DNA of 64,000 bases from JAPPHA01 sp965242975 (lineage in GTDB: Bacteria; Pseudomonadota; Alphaproteobacteria; Rhodobacterales; Rhodobacteraceae): NCBI GenBank assembly GCA_965242975.1, contig CBDETS010000007.1, positions 4,464,001-4,528,000 on the forward strand. The letters run 5' to 3'. The position numbers and the translations under genes were made by a program. This document shows positions 16,765-25,748 of the stretch, piece after piece; the stretch's first letter is position 1; every line of letters begins with the position of its first letter. Below the pieces are notes generated by a model. It searched no databases. It was not told the origin of the DNA and was given only the letters and a program-made list of their open reading frames with translations.

Positions 16765-16801
16765 GGTGGACCTCCTTTTGTCCGAATTGCCCCTTGGGGC
16801 G

Positions 16802-17473
16802 TCACTTGATCATTGCGATCACGTCGTCCGTTTTCCGGACGTCTCCAAAGCTCTGGTAGAATGACGTCAACCCCGCCAGGTGGTCATCGTCATACCGGGC
16901 CGCATTGGCGTCCTCGACCATCACGACCTTGTAATCCAGCATCATCGCGTCCCTTGCCGTGCTCTCGCTGCACATGTTTGTCGCCGTTCCGGCCACGATC
17001 AGGTTCTCGACTCCAAGGCCCTGCAGAATGTCGTGCAGGTCGGATGCGCCGATTATGAAAGGCGAAAACCGTTTCTTCGTAACGATCCGGTCTTCGTCTC
17101 GTACATCGAGATCAGGGTAGAGTTCATAACCGGCGTTGCCGGGGGACAGCCGGGTCAGATGGTTCTTCGCCTTGGCCTCGGTGAAGAAATAGTTGTGGTA
17201 GAGTTGCCACTGGCTTGGCGCCCCTTCTTCTTCTGCGCAGCGCATGATCACCCAGATCACCGGCGCTCCCTTTTGGCGGCAAACCGCGGCGATCCGGTTG
17301 ATGTTGGGCACGATGGAAATCGCCGTATCCACTTCGGCGACATAGAAATTCTGCATGTCGATGACCAGGAACGCGGTCTTCGCCGCCTCGAATCCGTCGA
17401 AGACTTCCAGCTTGCCACGCTTGGCCATGATCCGTTCGATCACGTAGTCCGGTATCGTCACTTTGTGCGGCAT
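16802..17473 (-). CDS. isochorismatase-fold cysteine hydrolase
   Basis: Cytoplasmic hydrolase of amide or carbamoyl bonds (family includes N-carbamoylsarcosine amidase, ureidoacrylate and maleamate hydrolases), 223 residues. The catalytic triad is visible: Asp39 in FLVIDMQNF, Lys133 in IVTKKRFSPF and Cys168 in AGTATNMCSESTARDAMMLD. The helix DYKVVMVEDANAARYDDDH is also typical. A carbamoyl-type hydrolase beside RidA fits RutB/RutC-like or N-heterocycle ring breakdown, but the substrate is not fixed by sequence. First gene of the unit that continues into the ABC importer; it has the shared TAGTGGG tandem site 27 bp upstream. Confidence 0.9.
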   Translation of the reverse strand: MPHKVTIPDYVIERIMAKRGKLEVFDGFEAAKTAFLVIDMQNFYVAEVDTAISIVPNINRIAAVCRQKGAPVIWVIMRCAEEEGAPSQWQLYHNYFFTEAKAKNHLTRLSPGNAGYELYPDLDVRDEDRIVTKKRFSPFIIGASDLHDILQGLGVENLIVAGTATNMCSESTARDAMMLDYKVVMVEDANAARYDDDHLAGLTSFYQSFGDVRKTDDVIAMIK

Positions 17474-17498
17474 CTTCCCCCCCGACTCGCAGCCGTTC

Positions 17499-17520
17499 TG
17501 CCCACTATGGTCCCACTAAC
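17499..17520 (-). promoter_or_regulatory. tandem TAGTGGG operator, copy 1 (isochorismatase/ABC unit)
   Basis: On the minus strand TAGTGGG-N4-TAGTGGG-CA, the two half sites 11 bp apart, 27 bp upstream of the ATG. The same arrangement is found upstream of two other units in this window (26259-26286, 45921-45942). Confidence 0.7.
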
Positions 17521-17543
17521 CTTACAAATCAACAGCTTTCGCA

Positions 17544-19115
17544 TCACCCGCGCCCCCAGCGCATGTCACTGAGGATCTCCCGGGCCGCATTGTGGCCGGG
17601 CACGGCCGAAACGGCCCCGCCTGGATGGGTTGAGGCCCCGCACTGGTACAGCCCCCGGACCGGCGACCGGTAATCCGCATACCCCGGCACCGGCCTCATG
17701 AAGAAAATCTGGTCCAGCGTCAGCTCCCCATGCTGGCTGTTCCCGCCCGGCAGGTTGATGTCCGCCTCGATATCCTTTGGTGTAATCAGGCGAAAGTCGA
17801 TAACGCTGTCGGAAAACCCCGGCGCAAACCGGTCCATGACGGAGAACGCGTTTTTCACCAGCTGCGGTCCTTCGCGAGTCCAATCGGAGTTGCGCAGTTC
17901 ATAGGGCGTCGCTCCACCCTGGAAAACGACCACGTGCTTGCCTTCGGGGGCCAGGGTCGGATCGGCGTAGCTGGGCACGTTCGGGCTCAGGAAAGGTTCG
18001 GCGGAGTACCACCCGAATTTCGCATCGTGGAACGCCCGCTCGAGAAACTCCGGCGTCGGGCAGATATGCGCATAGGCGGGATACTCGACACCCGTCTTTT
18101 CCTTTGAAAATCCCCTGTACCGCGGCAACCGGTCGACGGCGCACAGGAGCTTGAAGCTCATGCCACGCGATCGGAAGCCCTTGATGTCATCCACGAAATC
18201 TTCCGGCAGGTGCCTGGGGTCGACCATGTCCAGGAACGTACACCGGGCATTGGCATTGGAGACGACCCTGGGTGCCATCAATTCCTCTCCCGATCTCAGG
18301 CGCACGCCCTTCGCCCGGCCGTTCTCGACCAGGACTTCGTCCACCCAGGCGTCGCAGCGTACCTCCATGCCATGCGCCTCGCCGCTTGCCTTCAGCGCCT
18401 CGGCGATCGCGCCCATTCCGCCCTTGCAGAAGCTCATTCCGGTTTGCCCGATCAGATGCGTGACCAGGTAAAAGGCGGTGCCCGGACTGTAGGGTCCGAC
18501 GTTGCCGCCAATCGTTGCCCAGAACATGAACTTTGCCTTGACCAGGTCGTTTTCGAACCATTGTCCCACGTAGTCGTGCGCGCTCATCGAGAGCGCATGA
18601 AGCAGATTGTAGGTTTCCCTTTCCGCGTTTCGGTAGCGCCACGCGAAACGCGCCGTTTTCCAGAGGCCGAGCGGGTCTTTCCGGAACGGATTGACGGGAG
18701 TCTCCAGTTGCAGTCTTCGCAGGATTTCGATGGTCGACTGCAGCCGCTCGAAGAACTTGGGATAGTTGTCGGCATCCGATTGCGAGAACCGCGCGATCTG
18801 TTCGCGTGTCTTGACCGGGTCCCTGGAAAAGATGATCCCGTCGCTCTCGGTCGGATTGAAGACGTCGGGCTGCGGAAAATACTCCAGCCCGAACTTCTTC
18901 AATTCCAGTTCCGCAATCACTTTCGGATGCAGATGCCCCAGGATGAACGAATAGGTCGAGGCCCGGAAGCCCGGCGAAAACTCCTCCGTGACGCTCGCCC
19001 CGCCCACGTAGGGTTTCTGTTCCAGCACCAGGACCTTTTTTCCTGCCCGCGCCAGGAAGGCCCCGCACGTCAGGCCGTTGTGGCCACCTCCGATGATGAT
19101 GGCGTCATGGCTCAT
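17544..19115 (-). CDS. FAD/NAD(P)-dependent oxidoreductase (phytoene-desaturase/PYROXD2-like)
   Basis: A 523-residue flavoprotein. The N-terminal dinucleotide fold is DAIIIGGGHNGLTCGAFLAR-AGKKVLVLEQ (GxGxxG...E). The next element, VGGASVTEEFSPGFRAS, is the substrate-entry motif of the carotenoid-desaturase/PYROXD2 clan, and the C-terminal FAD contact is GLYQCGASTHPGGAVSAVPG-HNAAREIL. The middle contains the usual PDVFNPTESDGIIFSRDP and GMSFKLLCAVDRLP segments. Last gene of the eight-gene operon, overlapping the enoyl-CoA hydratase gene by ATGA. Members act as desaturases or dehydrogenases on hydrophobic substrates; the one here is unknown but should belong to the catabolic route of the operon. 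Confidence 0.9.
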   Translation of the reverse strand: MSHDAIIIGGGHNGLTCGAFLARAGKKVLVLEQKPYVGGASVTEEFSPGFRASTYSFILGHLHPKVIAELELKKFGLEYFPQPDVFNPTESDGIIFSRDPVKTREQIARFSQSDADNYPKFFERLQSTIEILRRLQLETPVNPFRKDPLGLWKTARFAWRYRNAERETYNLLHALSMSAHDYVGQWFENDLVKAKFMFWATIGGNVGPYSPGTAFYLVTHLIGQTGMSFCKGGMGAIAEALKASGEAHGMEVRCDAWVDEVLVENGRAKGVRLRSGEELMAPRVVSNANARCTFLDMVDPRHLPEDFVDDIKGFRSRGMSFKLLCAVDRLPRYRGFSKEKTGVEYPAYAHICPTPEFLERAFHDAKFGWYSAEPFLSPNVPSYADPTLAPEGKHVVVFQGGATPYELRNSDWTREGPQLVKNAFSVMDRFAPGFSDSVIDFRLITPKDIEADINLPGGNSQHGELTLDQIFFMRPVPGYADYRSPVRGLYQCGASTHPGGAVSAVPGHNAAREILSDMRWGRG

Positions 19116-19906
19116 TCGCCCCTGAACTCCGGCTTTCGCTTTTCGAGAAAGGCCCTGAGGCCTTCCTTGCGGTCTTCGGAGAACATCAGGAGCGCGGACA
19201 GGTCCCCGCCCTCGGTCAGCGCCTGGTCAAAGGTCTGGTGCCCCGCGCGGCTGATTGCCTGCTTGACTGCCATCACCGCGAGCGGAGAGGATCCGGCAAT
19301 TTCATCGGCAACCTCGACGGCTTTCGCGACGGCGCGGCGTGGTGGCGTCACGTGGTTCAGCAGCCCGAGCGCCCGAGCCTCGTCCGCCTTGATCCGGCGC
19401 CCGGTGTAGGCAAGTTCCCGAGCCTTGCGTTCACCCACGGCGTGCGCGAGCGACCAGGCTCCACCCAGGATGGGGAAAAGCCCGAGCCTCGCCTCGGTCA
19501 TCCCCAGCTTTGCCGTCTCCGATCCGACAACGAAGTCGCACCGGAGCGCGATCTCCAGCCCCCCACCCAAAGCGTACCCCTCGACCGCCGCGATGACCGG
19601 CTTGGTGTAGCGTGACAGATACCGCATGAATTCATGCCAGACCGACTGGTTATGGCGGTAGCGGTACGTATCGAAAGCGGTCATGTCGGACGACGCGGTC
19701 CCCTTCACATCCCCGCCGGCGCAAAAGGCGATCTCATCGCCGGTCAGCACGATGGCCGCGATGGACCGGTCACGTTCCCAGCTTTCCATCGCCGCACGCG
19801 TTTCCGAAAGCATCGTATCGGTCAACGCGTTGCGGGCTTCGGGCCGGTTGAACCGGATCACTCCGGCGGCTCCATCAACGGAACTCAGGATTTCAGCCAT
19901 GCTCAC
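19112..19906 (-). CDS. enoyl-CoA hydratase/isomerase family protein
   Basis: Crotonase-fold enzyme of 264 residues acting on acyl-CoA. The first oxyanion-hole segment is IAFCAGGDVKG; the second is VEGYALGGGLEIALRCDFVV followed by AKLGMTEARLGLFPILGGAW. The position equal to Glu144 of rat hydratase falls in MTEARLG (Glu present) and that of Glu164 in the later ILGGAW loop (no acid), so isomerase- or hydrolase-type chemistry is possible. It overlaps the FAD oxidoreductase gene by ATGA and the tautomerase-like gene by 14 bases. Confidence 0.92.
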   Translation of the reverse strand: MSMAEILSSVDGAAGVIRFNRPEARNALTDTMLSETRAAMESWERDRSIAAIVLTGDEIAFCAGGDVKGTASSDMTAFDTYRYRHNQSVWHEFMRYLSRYTKPVIAAVEGYALGGGLEIALRCDFVVGSETAKLGMTEARLGLFPILGGAWSLAHAVGERKARELAYTGRRIKADEARALGLLNHVTPPRRAVAKAVEVADEIAGSSPLAVMAVKQAISRAGHQTFDQALTEGGDLSALLMFSEDRKEGLRAFLEKRKPEFRGE

Positions 19907-20093
19907 CTCCGTGCAGGATCACCGGCTTGCCGCCGACCGCATAGTCGCCGTCCTTGACCTCCTTGATCACGACCCGCACCTGCCGCGGCTCGGCCCCCAG
20001 CACGTCGACGACTGCATCCGTCAGCCGCGCCATCAACTCGCGCTTCACGCCCGGCTCCCGCCCCTCGATGATGGTGACGCTTACGATTGCCAT
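19893..20093 (-). CDS. 4-oxalocrotonate tautomerase-like small protein lacking Pro-1
   Basis: A 66-residue beta-alpha-beta protein matching the 4-oxalocrotonate tautomerase family across its length: IVSVTIIEGREPGVKRELMA and RLTDAVVDVLGAEPRQVRVV, then IKEVKDGDYAVGGKPVI with the conserved W/Y-G-G loop as YAVGG. The family uses the N-terminal proline (Pro-1 after Met removal) as general base. Here the gene clearly encodes Met-Ala-Ile, so that residue is Ala. Arg near position 39 is kept (PRQVRV). Either it is catalytically altered or it has a binding role. Embedded in the operon between an SDR and an enoyl-CoA hydratase. Confidence 0.85.
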   Translation of the reverse strand: MAIVSVTIIEGREPGVKRELMARLTDAVVDVLGAEPRQVRVVIKEVKDGDYAVGGKPVILHGGEHG

Positions 20094-20103
20094 GCTTGCT
20101 CCC

Positions 20104-20862
20104 CTAGTGAATCACGCCCCCACCATCGACCCCGAGCGATTGCCCGCTGACGAAACCCGCGTGATCGCTGAGGAAAAACGCGCAGGGCCCGACAAGGTCC
20201 TCCGGTTGCTGATCGCGCGGAATGGACCGCGCCGCTGCGATCGCGGGAGCCCGGTCGGCAATCCCTTCGCGCGCCAGCACGCCTTCGCTCATCGTCAGCC
20301 CGGGCGCCACGGTGTTCACGCGGATGTTCTTTGGCCCCAACTCCCGAATCAGGGACCGGGTCATTGCCAGGACAGCCCCTTTCGAGGCGTCGTAGTGCAG
20401 CATGCCCGGGTATCCGTGAAAAATCCGGTTCGTTGAAATCATGACGATCGATCCGCCTCCTGACCGCTCCATCGCGGGAACGGCAGCGCGCGTGCACAGC
20501 CAGGGACCCTTGACATTGACCGCCATGACCCGGTCCCAGAGATCCGGTTCGATCTCATCATGCATCGCGGTCGGAAGGACGGCAAAAAGGGCTGCATTGT
20601 TGACCAGCCCGTCCAGGCCTCCGAACGCCTCCTCGGCTTCTGCGACCATTGCGTCACAGTCATCAGGCCGGGTCACGTCTACCCGGGCGGCTTTCGCGTC
20701 CCCACCCGAAGCCCTGATTCCTGCTGCCGCGGGTTCGGGGTCGTCGATGTCGGCCAACAGGACCCGGGCACGCATCGCCGCGAACCCTCCAGCCAGAACC
20801 GCGCCGATGCCCTGGGCCGCGCCCGTCACGATTATCCGCTTGCCGTCAAGCATCCCGGCCAT
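20104..20862 (-). CDS. short-chain dehydrogenase/reductase (SDR)
   Basis: NAD(P)-dependent alcohol/ketone oxidoreductase, 252 residues, classical SDR. Cofactor motif TGAAQGIG after KRIIV; LLADIDDPEP with an acidic residue at the end of strand two favours NAD(H). The NNAA motif (LVNNAALFAV), Ser in VMISTNRIF (Ser142-equivalent shifted, MIST) and the YxxxK pair in YDASKGAVLAM are visible, followed by IRVNTVAPG. Overlaps the aldehyde dehydrogenase gene by 17 bases at its start. In the operon it would oxidise a hydroxyl intermediate to a ketone or aldehyde upstream of the aldehyde dehydrogenase step. Confidence 0.93.
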   Translation of the reverse strand: MAGMLDGKRIIVTGAAQGIGAVLAGGFAAMRARVLLADIDDPEPAAAGIRASGGDAKAARVDVTRPDDCDAMVAEAEEAFGGLDGLVNNAALFAVLPTAMHDEIEPDLWDRVMAVNVKGPWLCTRAAVPAMERSGGGSIVMISTNRIFHGYPGMLHYDASKGAVLAMTRSLIRELGPKNIRVNTVAPGLTMSEGVLAREGIADRAPAIAAARSIPRDQQPEDLVGPCAFFLSDHAGFVSGQSLGVDGGGVIH

Positions 20863-22273
20863 GCGAAATCACGATTGTCTTGGTTTCCGTGTAGTTCGAC
20901 CAGGAATGCGCTCCGCCCTCACGGCCGACTCCCGAGGACTTGTAGCCTCCGAACGGCGCGTTGAGTTCTCTCTGAAAGATCGAATTCACCATCATCGTGC
21001 CGGTTCGAATCCCCTTTGCAACACGCATTGCCCGGCCAACATCCCGGGTCCAGACGTATCCAGCCAACCCGTGATCGCTGTCGTTGGCCAATGCGACCGC
21101 CTCCGCCTCATCCGAGAACGTCCGAAACGCGGCGACCGGTCCGAAAACCTCTTCTCTCCAGAGCGGGCAGTCAGTCGATGCGAGTTCGATCGCCCCCGGC
21201 GTTATGAAATAGCCATCTCCGAAGCAGTCTCCGCCGAAGAGAGTCAAGCCGTTTTCAGGACCGTAGTATGATGCCACCCGGTCTCGATGTTCGCCGGAAA
21301 TCATTGGCCCGACCACGACGCCGTCCTTGCGCGGGTCCCCGACACTCAGGCCCCGGGCGGCGGCGGAAAACGCTTCCCGGAACCGGTCGGAGATGTCCTC
21401 GTGAACAAGGATGCGTGTGCCGTTGAGGCAGGCCTCGCCGTTGTTGCCGTAGGCCGACATCACCGCGCCGCGAACCGCGGCCTGAATGTCCGCATCGTCG
21501 AAGACGATCGTTGCCGACTTTCCGCCAAGTTCCGTCACGCACGGCACATGCCGGCGCGCGGCGGCTTCGGCGACGGCGGACCCGCCGGCGTGCCCTCCCG
21601 TGAAGGAAAACATGTCGATTCCGCTTGCCTCCGTCAGCGCTGCGCCGGTCGTGGCGCCGCGTCCATTGACGATGTTGAGCACTCCCTCGGGCAACCCGGC
21701 TCCCTGTACCAGTTCCGCCAGCCGCCGGGTAACCAGGGGTGTCAGTTCCGAGGGTTTCCACACGACCGAATTGCCCGCCGCCAGCGCTGGCGCAAGTTTC
21801 ACGGTCGACAATGCGACCGGCACATTCCACGGAGTGAACATCGCGCAGACCCCGATCGGTTCCTGTTCCACGATGGTCGTGGACCCGGCCGTCTGCCCGT
21901 GCACGCGCCCCGCCACGGTCGTCAGGAAATCGGCGAAATAGTCGAACCATGCCGCTCCAATTGCCAGCTGTCCGCGTACGGCCATGGGAACGATTCCGGC
22001 TTCCGCGACTTGCAGGTCGACAATCTCGTCTGCGGCGTCGCGTATGGCCGACGCCGCGCGCCGGAGCACCGACTGCCTTTCCGGGATCGGCGCCCGTGAC
22101 CAAATGCGGGAATCGCAGGCACGCCGGGCAGCACCGACAGCTTCGTTGACCTGGGCAATACCTGCCTCGCGAAATTTCGCTATCGGCTTGCCTGTCGAAG
22201 GATCGATATCTTCGATCGAATGGCCGTCACCTCCGACGTCCTGTCCGTCAATTATGTTCAAAACCTCTTTCAT
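20846..22273 (-). CDS. aldehyde dehydrogenase (NAD(P)+)
   Basis: 475-residue ALDH-superfamily enzyme turning an aldehyde into its acid. The cofactor lysine is in VWKPSELTPL, the Rossmann turn in FTGGHAGGSAVAEAAA, the general-base Glu in VTELGGKSATIVFDDADIQA and the nucleophile Cys in NNGEACLNGTRILVHE. The C-terminal FGGYKSSGVGREGG and YTETKTI are standard. FTGGHAGG replaces the usual FTGSTxxG, a small departure in the NAD-binding loop. It overlaps the acyl-CoA synthetase gene by ATGA, which suggests that the acid produced is activated next to a CoA thioester. Confidence 0.94.
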   Translation of the reverse strand: MKEVLNIIDGQDVGGDGHSIEDIDPSTGKPIAKFREAGIAQVNEAVGAARRACDSRIWSRAPIPERQSVLRRAASAIRDAADEIVDLQVAEAGIVPMAVRGQLAIGAAWFDYFADFLTTVAGRVHGQTAGSTTIVEQEPIGVCAMFTPWNVPVALSTVKLAPALAAGNSVVWKPSELTPLVTRRLAELVQGAGLPEGVLNIVNGRGATTGAALTEASGIDMFSFTGGHAGGSAVAEAAARRHVPCVTELGGKSATIVFDDADIQAAVRGAVMSAYGNNGEACLNGTRILVHEDISDRFREAFSAAARGLSVGDPRKDGVVVGPMISGEHRDRVASYYGPENGLTLFGGDCFGDGYFITPGAIELASTDCPLWREEVFGPVAAFRTFSDEAEAVALANDSDHGLAGYVWTRDVGRAMRVAKGIRTGTMMVNSIFQRELNAPFGGYKSSGVGREGGAHSWSNYTETKTIVISHGRDA

Positions 22274-24342
22274 TCCGTCTCTTCCGCAACGACCAGGTCG
22301 ACACCGAAGGCACCGTCCTGCGTCACGATCAAGGGATTGATTTCAAGCGAAGGCAATCCGGGCGCGGCGGATGCCAGGCCTTCGACCGCCCTCAGGAGTG
22401 CACTCCGTTCCACCGCGGGAGCACCGCGCCAACCGTTCAATGTCCTCGACATCCTGACAGAGCCAAGCATCCGCTCCGCGTCACGGCCTGAAGTCGGCGT
22501 CTTGAGATAGGCAAGGTCATCGAAAAGCGTGCACATCGTGCCGCCGGAACCCAGCAGGATCAACGGACCGAAATGCGGGTCGCGCCGAACGCCGAGCAAG
22601 AACTCGACGCCGTGCACCATCCTTTGGGCGATGATGGACAATCCGGGAAACCGCGATCCATGCTCGGCAACCTTTGCCGACAAGTCGTCAAAGGCCCGGC
22701 GGACGTCCGCCTCGGACCTGAGCCGGAGGCGCACCCCATCCAGCTCCGTTCGGTGCCGGAGGCCGGGCGCGGTCAACTTGAGCACGATTTCGGAATGTCT
22801 GTCCAACGCGTCCAGGGCATCGGCCTCGCCGGAAACCGGGCGGACGTCGATCATGGCGACACCGGCACCCGCCAGTTCCGTCCCGACGTCTGCGACTGTT
22901 CCTTTCGGCGCTTCCGGTTTCTTGCGCGTCTCCGCGAATGCTTGTCCGGCGCGCACCAGTTTCGCGACGGATCGGGTCGCAACGGTCGGGTCGTCGAAGA
23001 CCGCGAGACCCGCCCGGACCAGGTCCCGCCGGTCCTCTGCGTGGAAATTCCCTGCAACCGCGATCAACTGGCCGGGATTGCGGTTGGGCAAGTCCATGAG
23101 TTGAGGCAGAATACCTGCGCGCGTTCGCGGTACGAGTGGAACATGGCTGATGTATCCGAGCGTGGTCGGAAGCCGGCGCTCGGTTCCCCATCTCAGATGG
23201 CCGCCGGTTATCGCCATGTTGCTCATCGACGGAGCGGAGATGTCGATCGGATTGCGGTCGTTGACGAAGGAATTGGCCGCCTTCAGTTCCGCGAGGTCAC
23301 GGGGTGCGTATTCCGGCAGTTCAAGTCCTCCCGCCGCCGCGGCATCCGAGATCATGACCGCCCCACCGCCTGATACCGACACGGCGGCGACTTTGTTCGA
23401 CATGGGTATGACCCCCGCGCTGCACGCGGCCACAAGGTCGATCAGCTCGTTTACCGATCCTGCCCGCAGTACGCCGTACTGGGAAAGGAGGTCGCCGACC
23501 ATCCGGTCTTCCACGTACATTGCCGCCGTGTGCCCCGCGGCCGCGGCACCCCCGAGCGGGGTCGTTCCCACCTTCAGGATCACCACGGGTTTGCGTGCAG
23601 TCCGTGCCAATTCCAGTGCCTGCAACAGCTTCAGGCCCCGGCTGGCGTCTTCCATGTAGACGGCAATGGTTTTCGTGGAATCGTCGGTCGCGAAATAGGC
23701 AATCGCATCGGCAACATCGATATCCGCCTGGTTCCCGGTCGATATCCAGTTCGCGAGCCCGAGGCCCCGGTCACGCAACTGCGCGAACATCTGGATTCCC
23801 ACCGCCCCGGACTGGCTTGCAACGGAAAGCGTTCCGACGTCAGGCCAGCCGTTGCCATCGTGATGTTCGGGAGCCGACGAAAAGCTTGCGACAAATCCGG
23901 AAGCCAGCGACATGACACCCATGCAATTCGGGCCGATCATCCGCATTCCACAAGACCTGGCGATTTCCAGGAGTTCGTGCTGGCGCGCGGCACCGTCTGC
24001 GCCGGCTTCGGCAAATTGGGCGCCGTAGACGATCGCGACCTTCGCGCCTTTCTCCCCCGCCGCGGCCAGGTTTTCCCTGACCAGTGGCGCGGGCACCGCG
24101 ATGACGGCGACATCCGGCGCTTCCGGCAATTCGGCGACCGACCGAAAGGCCTTCACTCCCTGGACAATGTCGTTCCTGGCGTTCACGGGATAGAGCCGCC
24201 CTTGATATCCCCGCTCCAGGCAGAACTTCAGTGCCCGCCCGCCGAACTTCATCGGATCGGTGGAGGCCCCGATGATCGCGGCGCTGGACGGCGCAAAACA
24301 CATCGCGAGTTTCGCGGCTTCGGACGGATCCAGTTCGATCAT
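22270..24342 (-). CDS. ADP-forming acetate/acyl-CoA synthetase-like protein (fused subunits)
   Basis: A 690-residue NDP-forming acyl-CoA ligase. Domains in order: CoA-binding Rossmann domain (SSAAIIGASTDPMKFGGRAL and RLYPVNARNDIVQG), a succinyl-CoA-synthetase-like flavodoxin domain (LSVASQSGAVGIQMFAQLRD; the phospho-His candidate lies in AAAAGHTAAMYVEDRM), a linker, and a C-terminal ATP-grasp domain (GVEFLLGVRRDPHFGPLILL and LEINPLIV). This is the domain order of fused bacterial ACD proteins. It would activate the acid made by the aldehyde dehydrogenase for use by the enoyl-CoA hydratase. Overlaps both neighbours by four bases. Confidence 0.92.
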   Translation of the reverse strand: MIELDPSEAAKLAMCFAPSSAAIIGASTDPMKFGGRALKFCLERGYQGRLYPVNARNDIVQGVKAFRSVAELPEAPDVAVIAVPAPLVRENLAAAGEKGAKVAIVYGAQFAEAGADGAARQHELLEIARSCGMRMIGPNCMGVMSLASGFVASFSSAPEHHDGNGWPDVGTLSVASQSGAVGIQMFAQLRDRGLGLANWISTGNQADIDVADAIAYFATDDSTKTIAVYMEDASRGLKLLQALELARTARKPVVILKVGTTPLGGAAAAGHTAAMYVEDRMVGDLLSQYGVLRAGSVNELIDLVAACSAGVIPMSNKVAAVSVSGGGAVMISDAAAAGGLELPEYAPRDLAELKAANSFVNDRNPIDISAPSMSNMAITGGHLRWGTERRLPTTLGYISHVPLVPRTRAGILPQLMDLPNRNPGQLIAVAGNFHAEDRRDLVRAGLAVFDDPTVATRSVAKLVRAGQAFAETRKKPEAPKGTVADVGTELAGAGVAMIDVRPVSGEADALDALDRHSEIVLKLTAPGLRHRTELDGVRLRLRSEADVRRAFDDLSAKVAEHGSRFPGLSIIAQRMVHGVEFLLGVRRDPHFGPLILLGSGGTMCTLFDDLAYLKTPTSGRDAERMLGSVRMSRTLNGWRGAPAVERSALLRAVEGLASAAPGLPSLEINPLIVTQDGAFGVDLVVAEETE

Positions 24343-25748
24343 GCGTTTGTCCGCGTCACCGAGAAGGCCTCGTTCACGAACCAGAGACCGCCGTTCTCCC
24401 GCAGAACCTGTTCGGTGATTTCAAGATACCGCCGGCCCTCATGGGTGGCTTCCTGGATCAGCTCTTCGCGCACCTGCGCAAAGTAGACTGCATTGTTGAA
24501 GGCGGTCGATAGTGACTGCATGCCGAGGTTGTGGTCCTCCAGGACGGGAAGGGTGTGCATGTCGAAGCGAAAGAGAGCCCGCGTGTCCGTCAAGCCGGAA
24601 ACGGTAAATCCTTCTCCTGCCAATTCCTTGCGCAGGTCGCGGATGACGTCATACCGGCTGATGACCGGGATCGGTTGCTCCGGCCAGATGCGGCGGACAA
24701 GTTCATGCGCGGGATCGTTCGGGTAACCCTGAATGACGGTCATGCGCCCGCCTTCCGCCAGGCGGTCGAAAACGGGCCCGAGCACGTGATCCAGGCGAAA
24801 GGTCATCGTGTGGCTGTGCAAGTAAGGGTGGTTCAGGAGCGCGTAGTTGTAGCGAAGCCCAGGGTCGCCCGGTGACGGCAGTATGGACCGCAGAGCACGC
24901 TCGTGGTCCGATCGATAAATCGTCACGACCGACGGCATTGCATAGACCGGTTGCGCGTTGTCTCCCTGGTGGACCAGCCATTCCTTGGCCAGTTCACCGT
25001 ACAGCCCGGCGACCTGGCCTTGAAAATCGTAGGAGCGTTTGCCTCTCAGGGCGACGTTACGCCAGACAACGTCCTCCGGGTTGTCCCGTGATCGTTTCGT
25101 GAGGTCGACCGCTTCGCGAAGATACATGTTTGTCATCACGAAGGCGGACAGCGGATGCTCCGTGATCCGGTCGACGAGCCGTCCCATCGTGTTGCGCAGG
25201 TCCTCAAGCCCCCGGCCTTTCATCACGACCAGGACCGGCACGTCCGGATGAAGCGCGTGCAAGGCGCGCAATGTCCGGGTCAGGATGATCCCGTTGTCCA
25301 TCGGCGTGTAGAGAAGACGAAACCCGTCCGGCCCGGGCGGCACGTCTGCGAGCTCCTCCGCGGCACGGTCGGCCACGACCCAGCTTTCGTTGGTCGTGTT
25401 TGCAAAAACGTGAAATCGTTGCCGCTGCTCGTGGAAGGCGAAGCTTCCCGGTGTTCGAACCGAACTTTCGCTGGAGATGAGTTCCGCCATCTTCGCGGCG
25501 TTCGATTCCGATTTCTTTCGCTTCGGGCGCCCCCGCAGGGCAACCTCGCCCTGTTCGGCCCGTTTCATGAAGTCATGAACGCGCCGCGCCGTTTCCTCCT
25601 CGATCCAGCTGCCGCTGGATATCCGGCTGACCAGCTTGCCATCGTTGACTGCATGCCGTCCGAACGTGCTCTCCGCGATCCCGTGCCGGACGCAGAAACT
25701 CCTGACTTCCCGGACAAGCGCCGCGATATCTTTATTGAGCGCGGTCAA
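24339..25748 (-). CDS. HTH-containing protein of unknown function (possible operon regulator)
   Basis: About 469 residues, starting at a TTG that overlaps the RidA stop (TTGA). The N-terminus looks like a DNA-binding helical domain: ALVREVRSFCVRHGIAESTF-GRHAVNDG, KLVSRISSGSWIEEETARRV and a basic linker (RGRPKRKKSES). The remainder resembles a class I methyltransferase-like or other Rossmann fold: GFRLLYTPMDNGIILTRTLR, PVLVVMKGRGLEDLRNTMGR and later GRMTVIQGYPNDPAHELVRR. I do not recognise the family. Placement as second gene of the operon, with a repeated operator at the operon start and elsewhere, makes it the best local candidate for the regulator, but this is inference. Confidence 0.7.
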   Translation of the reverse strand: MTALNKDIAALVREVRSFCVRHGIAESTFGRHAVNDGKLVSRISSGSWIEEETARRVHDFMKRAEQGEVALRGRPKRKKSESNAAKMAELISSESSVRTPGSFAFHEQRQRFHVFANTTNESWVVADRAAEELADVPPGPDGFRLLYTPMDNGIILTRTLRALHALHPDVPVLVVMKGRGLEDLRNTMGRLVDRITEHPLSAFVMTNMYLREAVDLTKRSRDNPEDVVWRNVALRGKRSYDFQGQVAGLYGELAKEWLVHQGDNAQPVYAMPSVVTIYRSDHERALRSILPSPGDPGLRYNYALLNHPYLHSHTMTFRLDHVLGPVFDRLAEGGRMTVIQGYPNDPAHELVRRIWPEQPIPVISRYDVIRDLRKELAGEGFTVSGLTDTRALFRFDMHTLPVLEDHNLGMQSLSTAFNNAVYFAQVREELIQEATHEGRRYLEITEQVLRENGGLWFVNEAFSVTRTNA

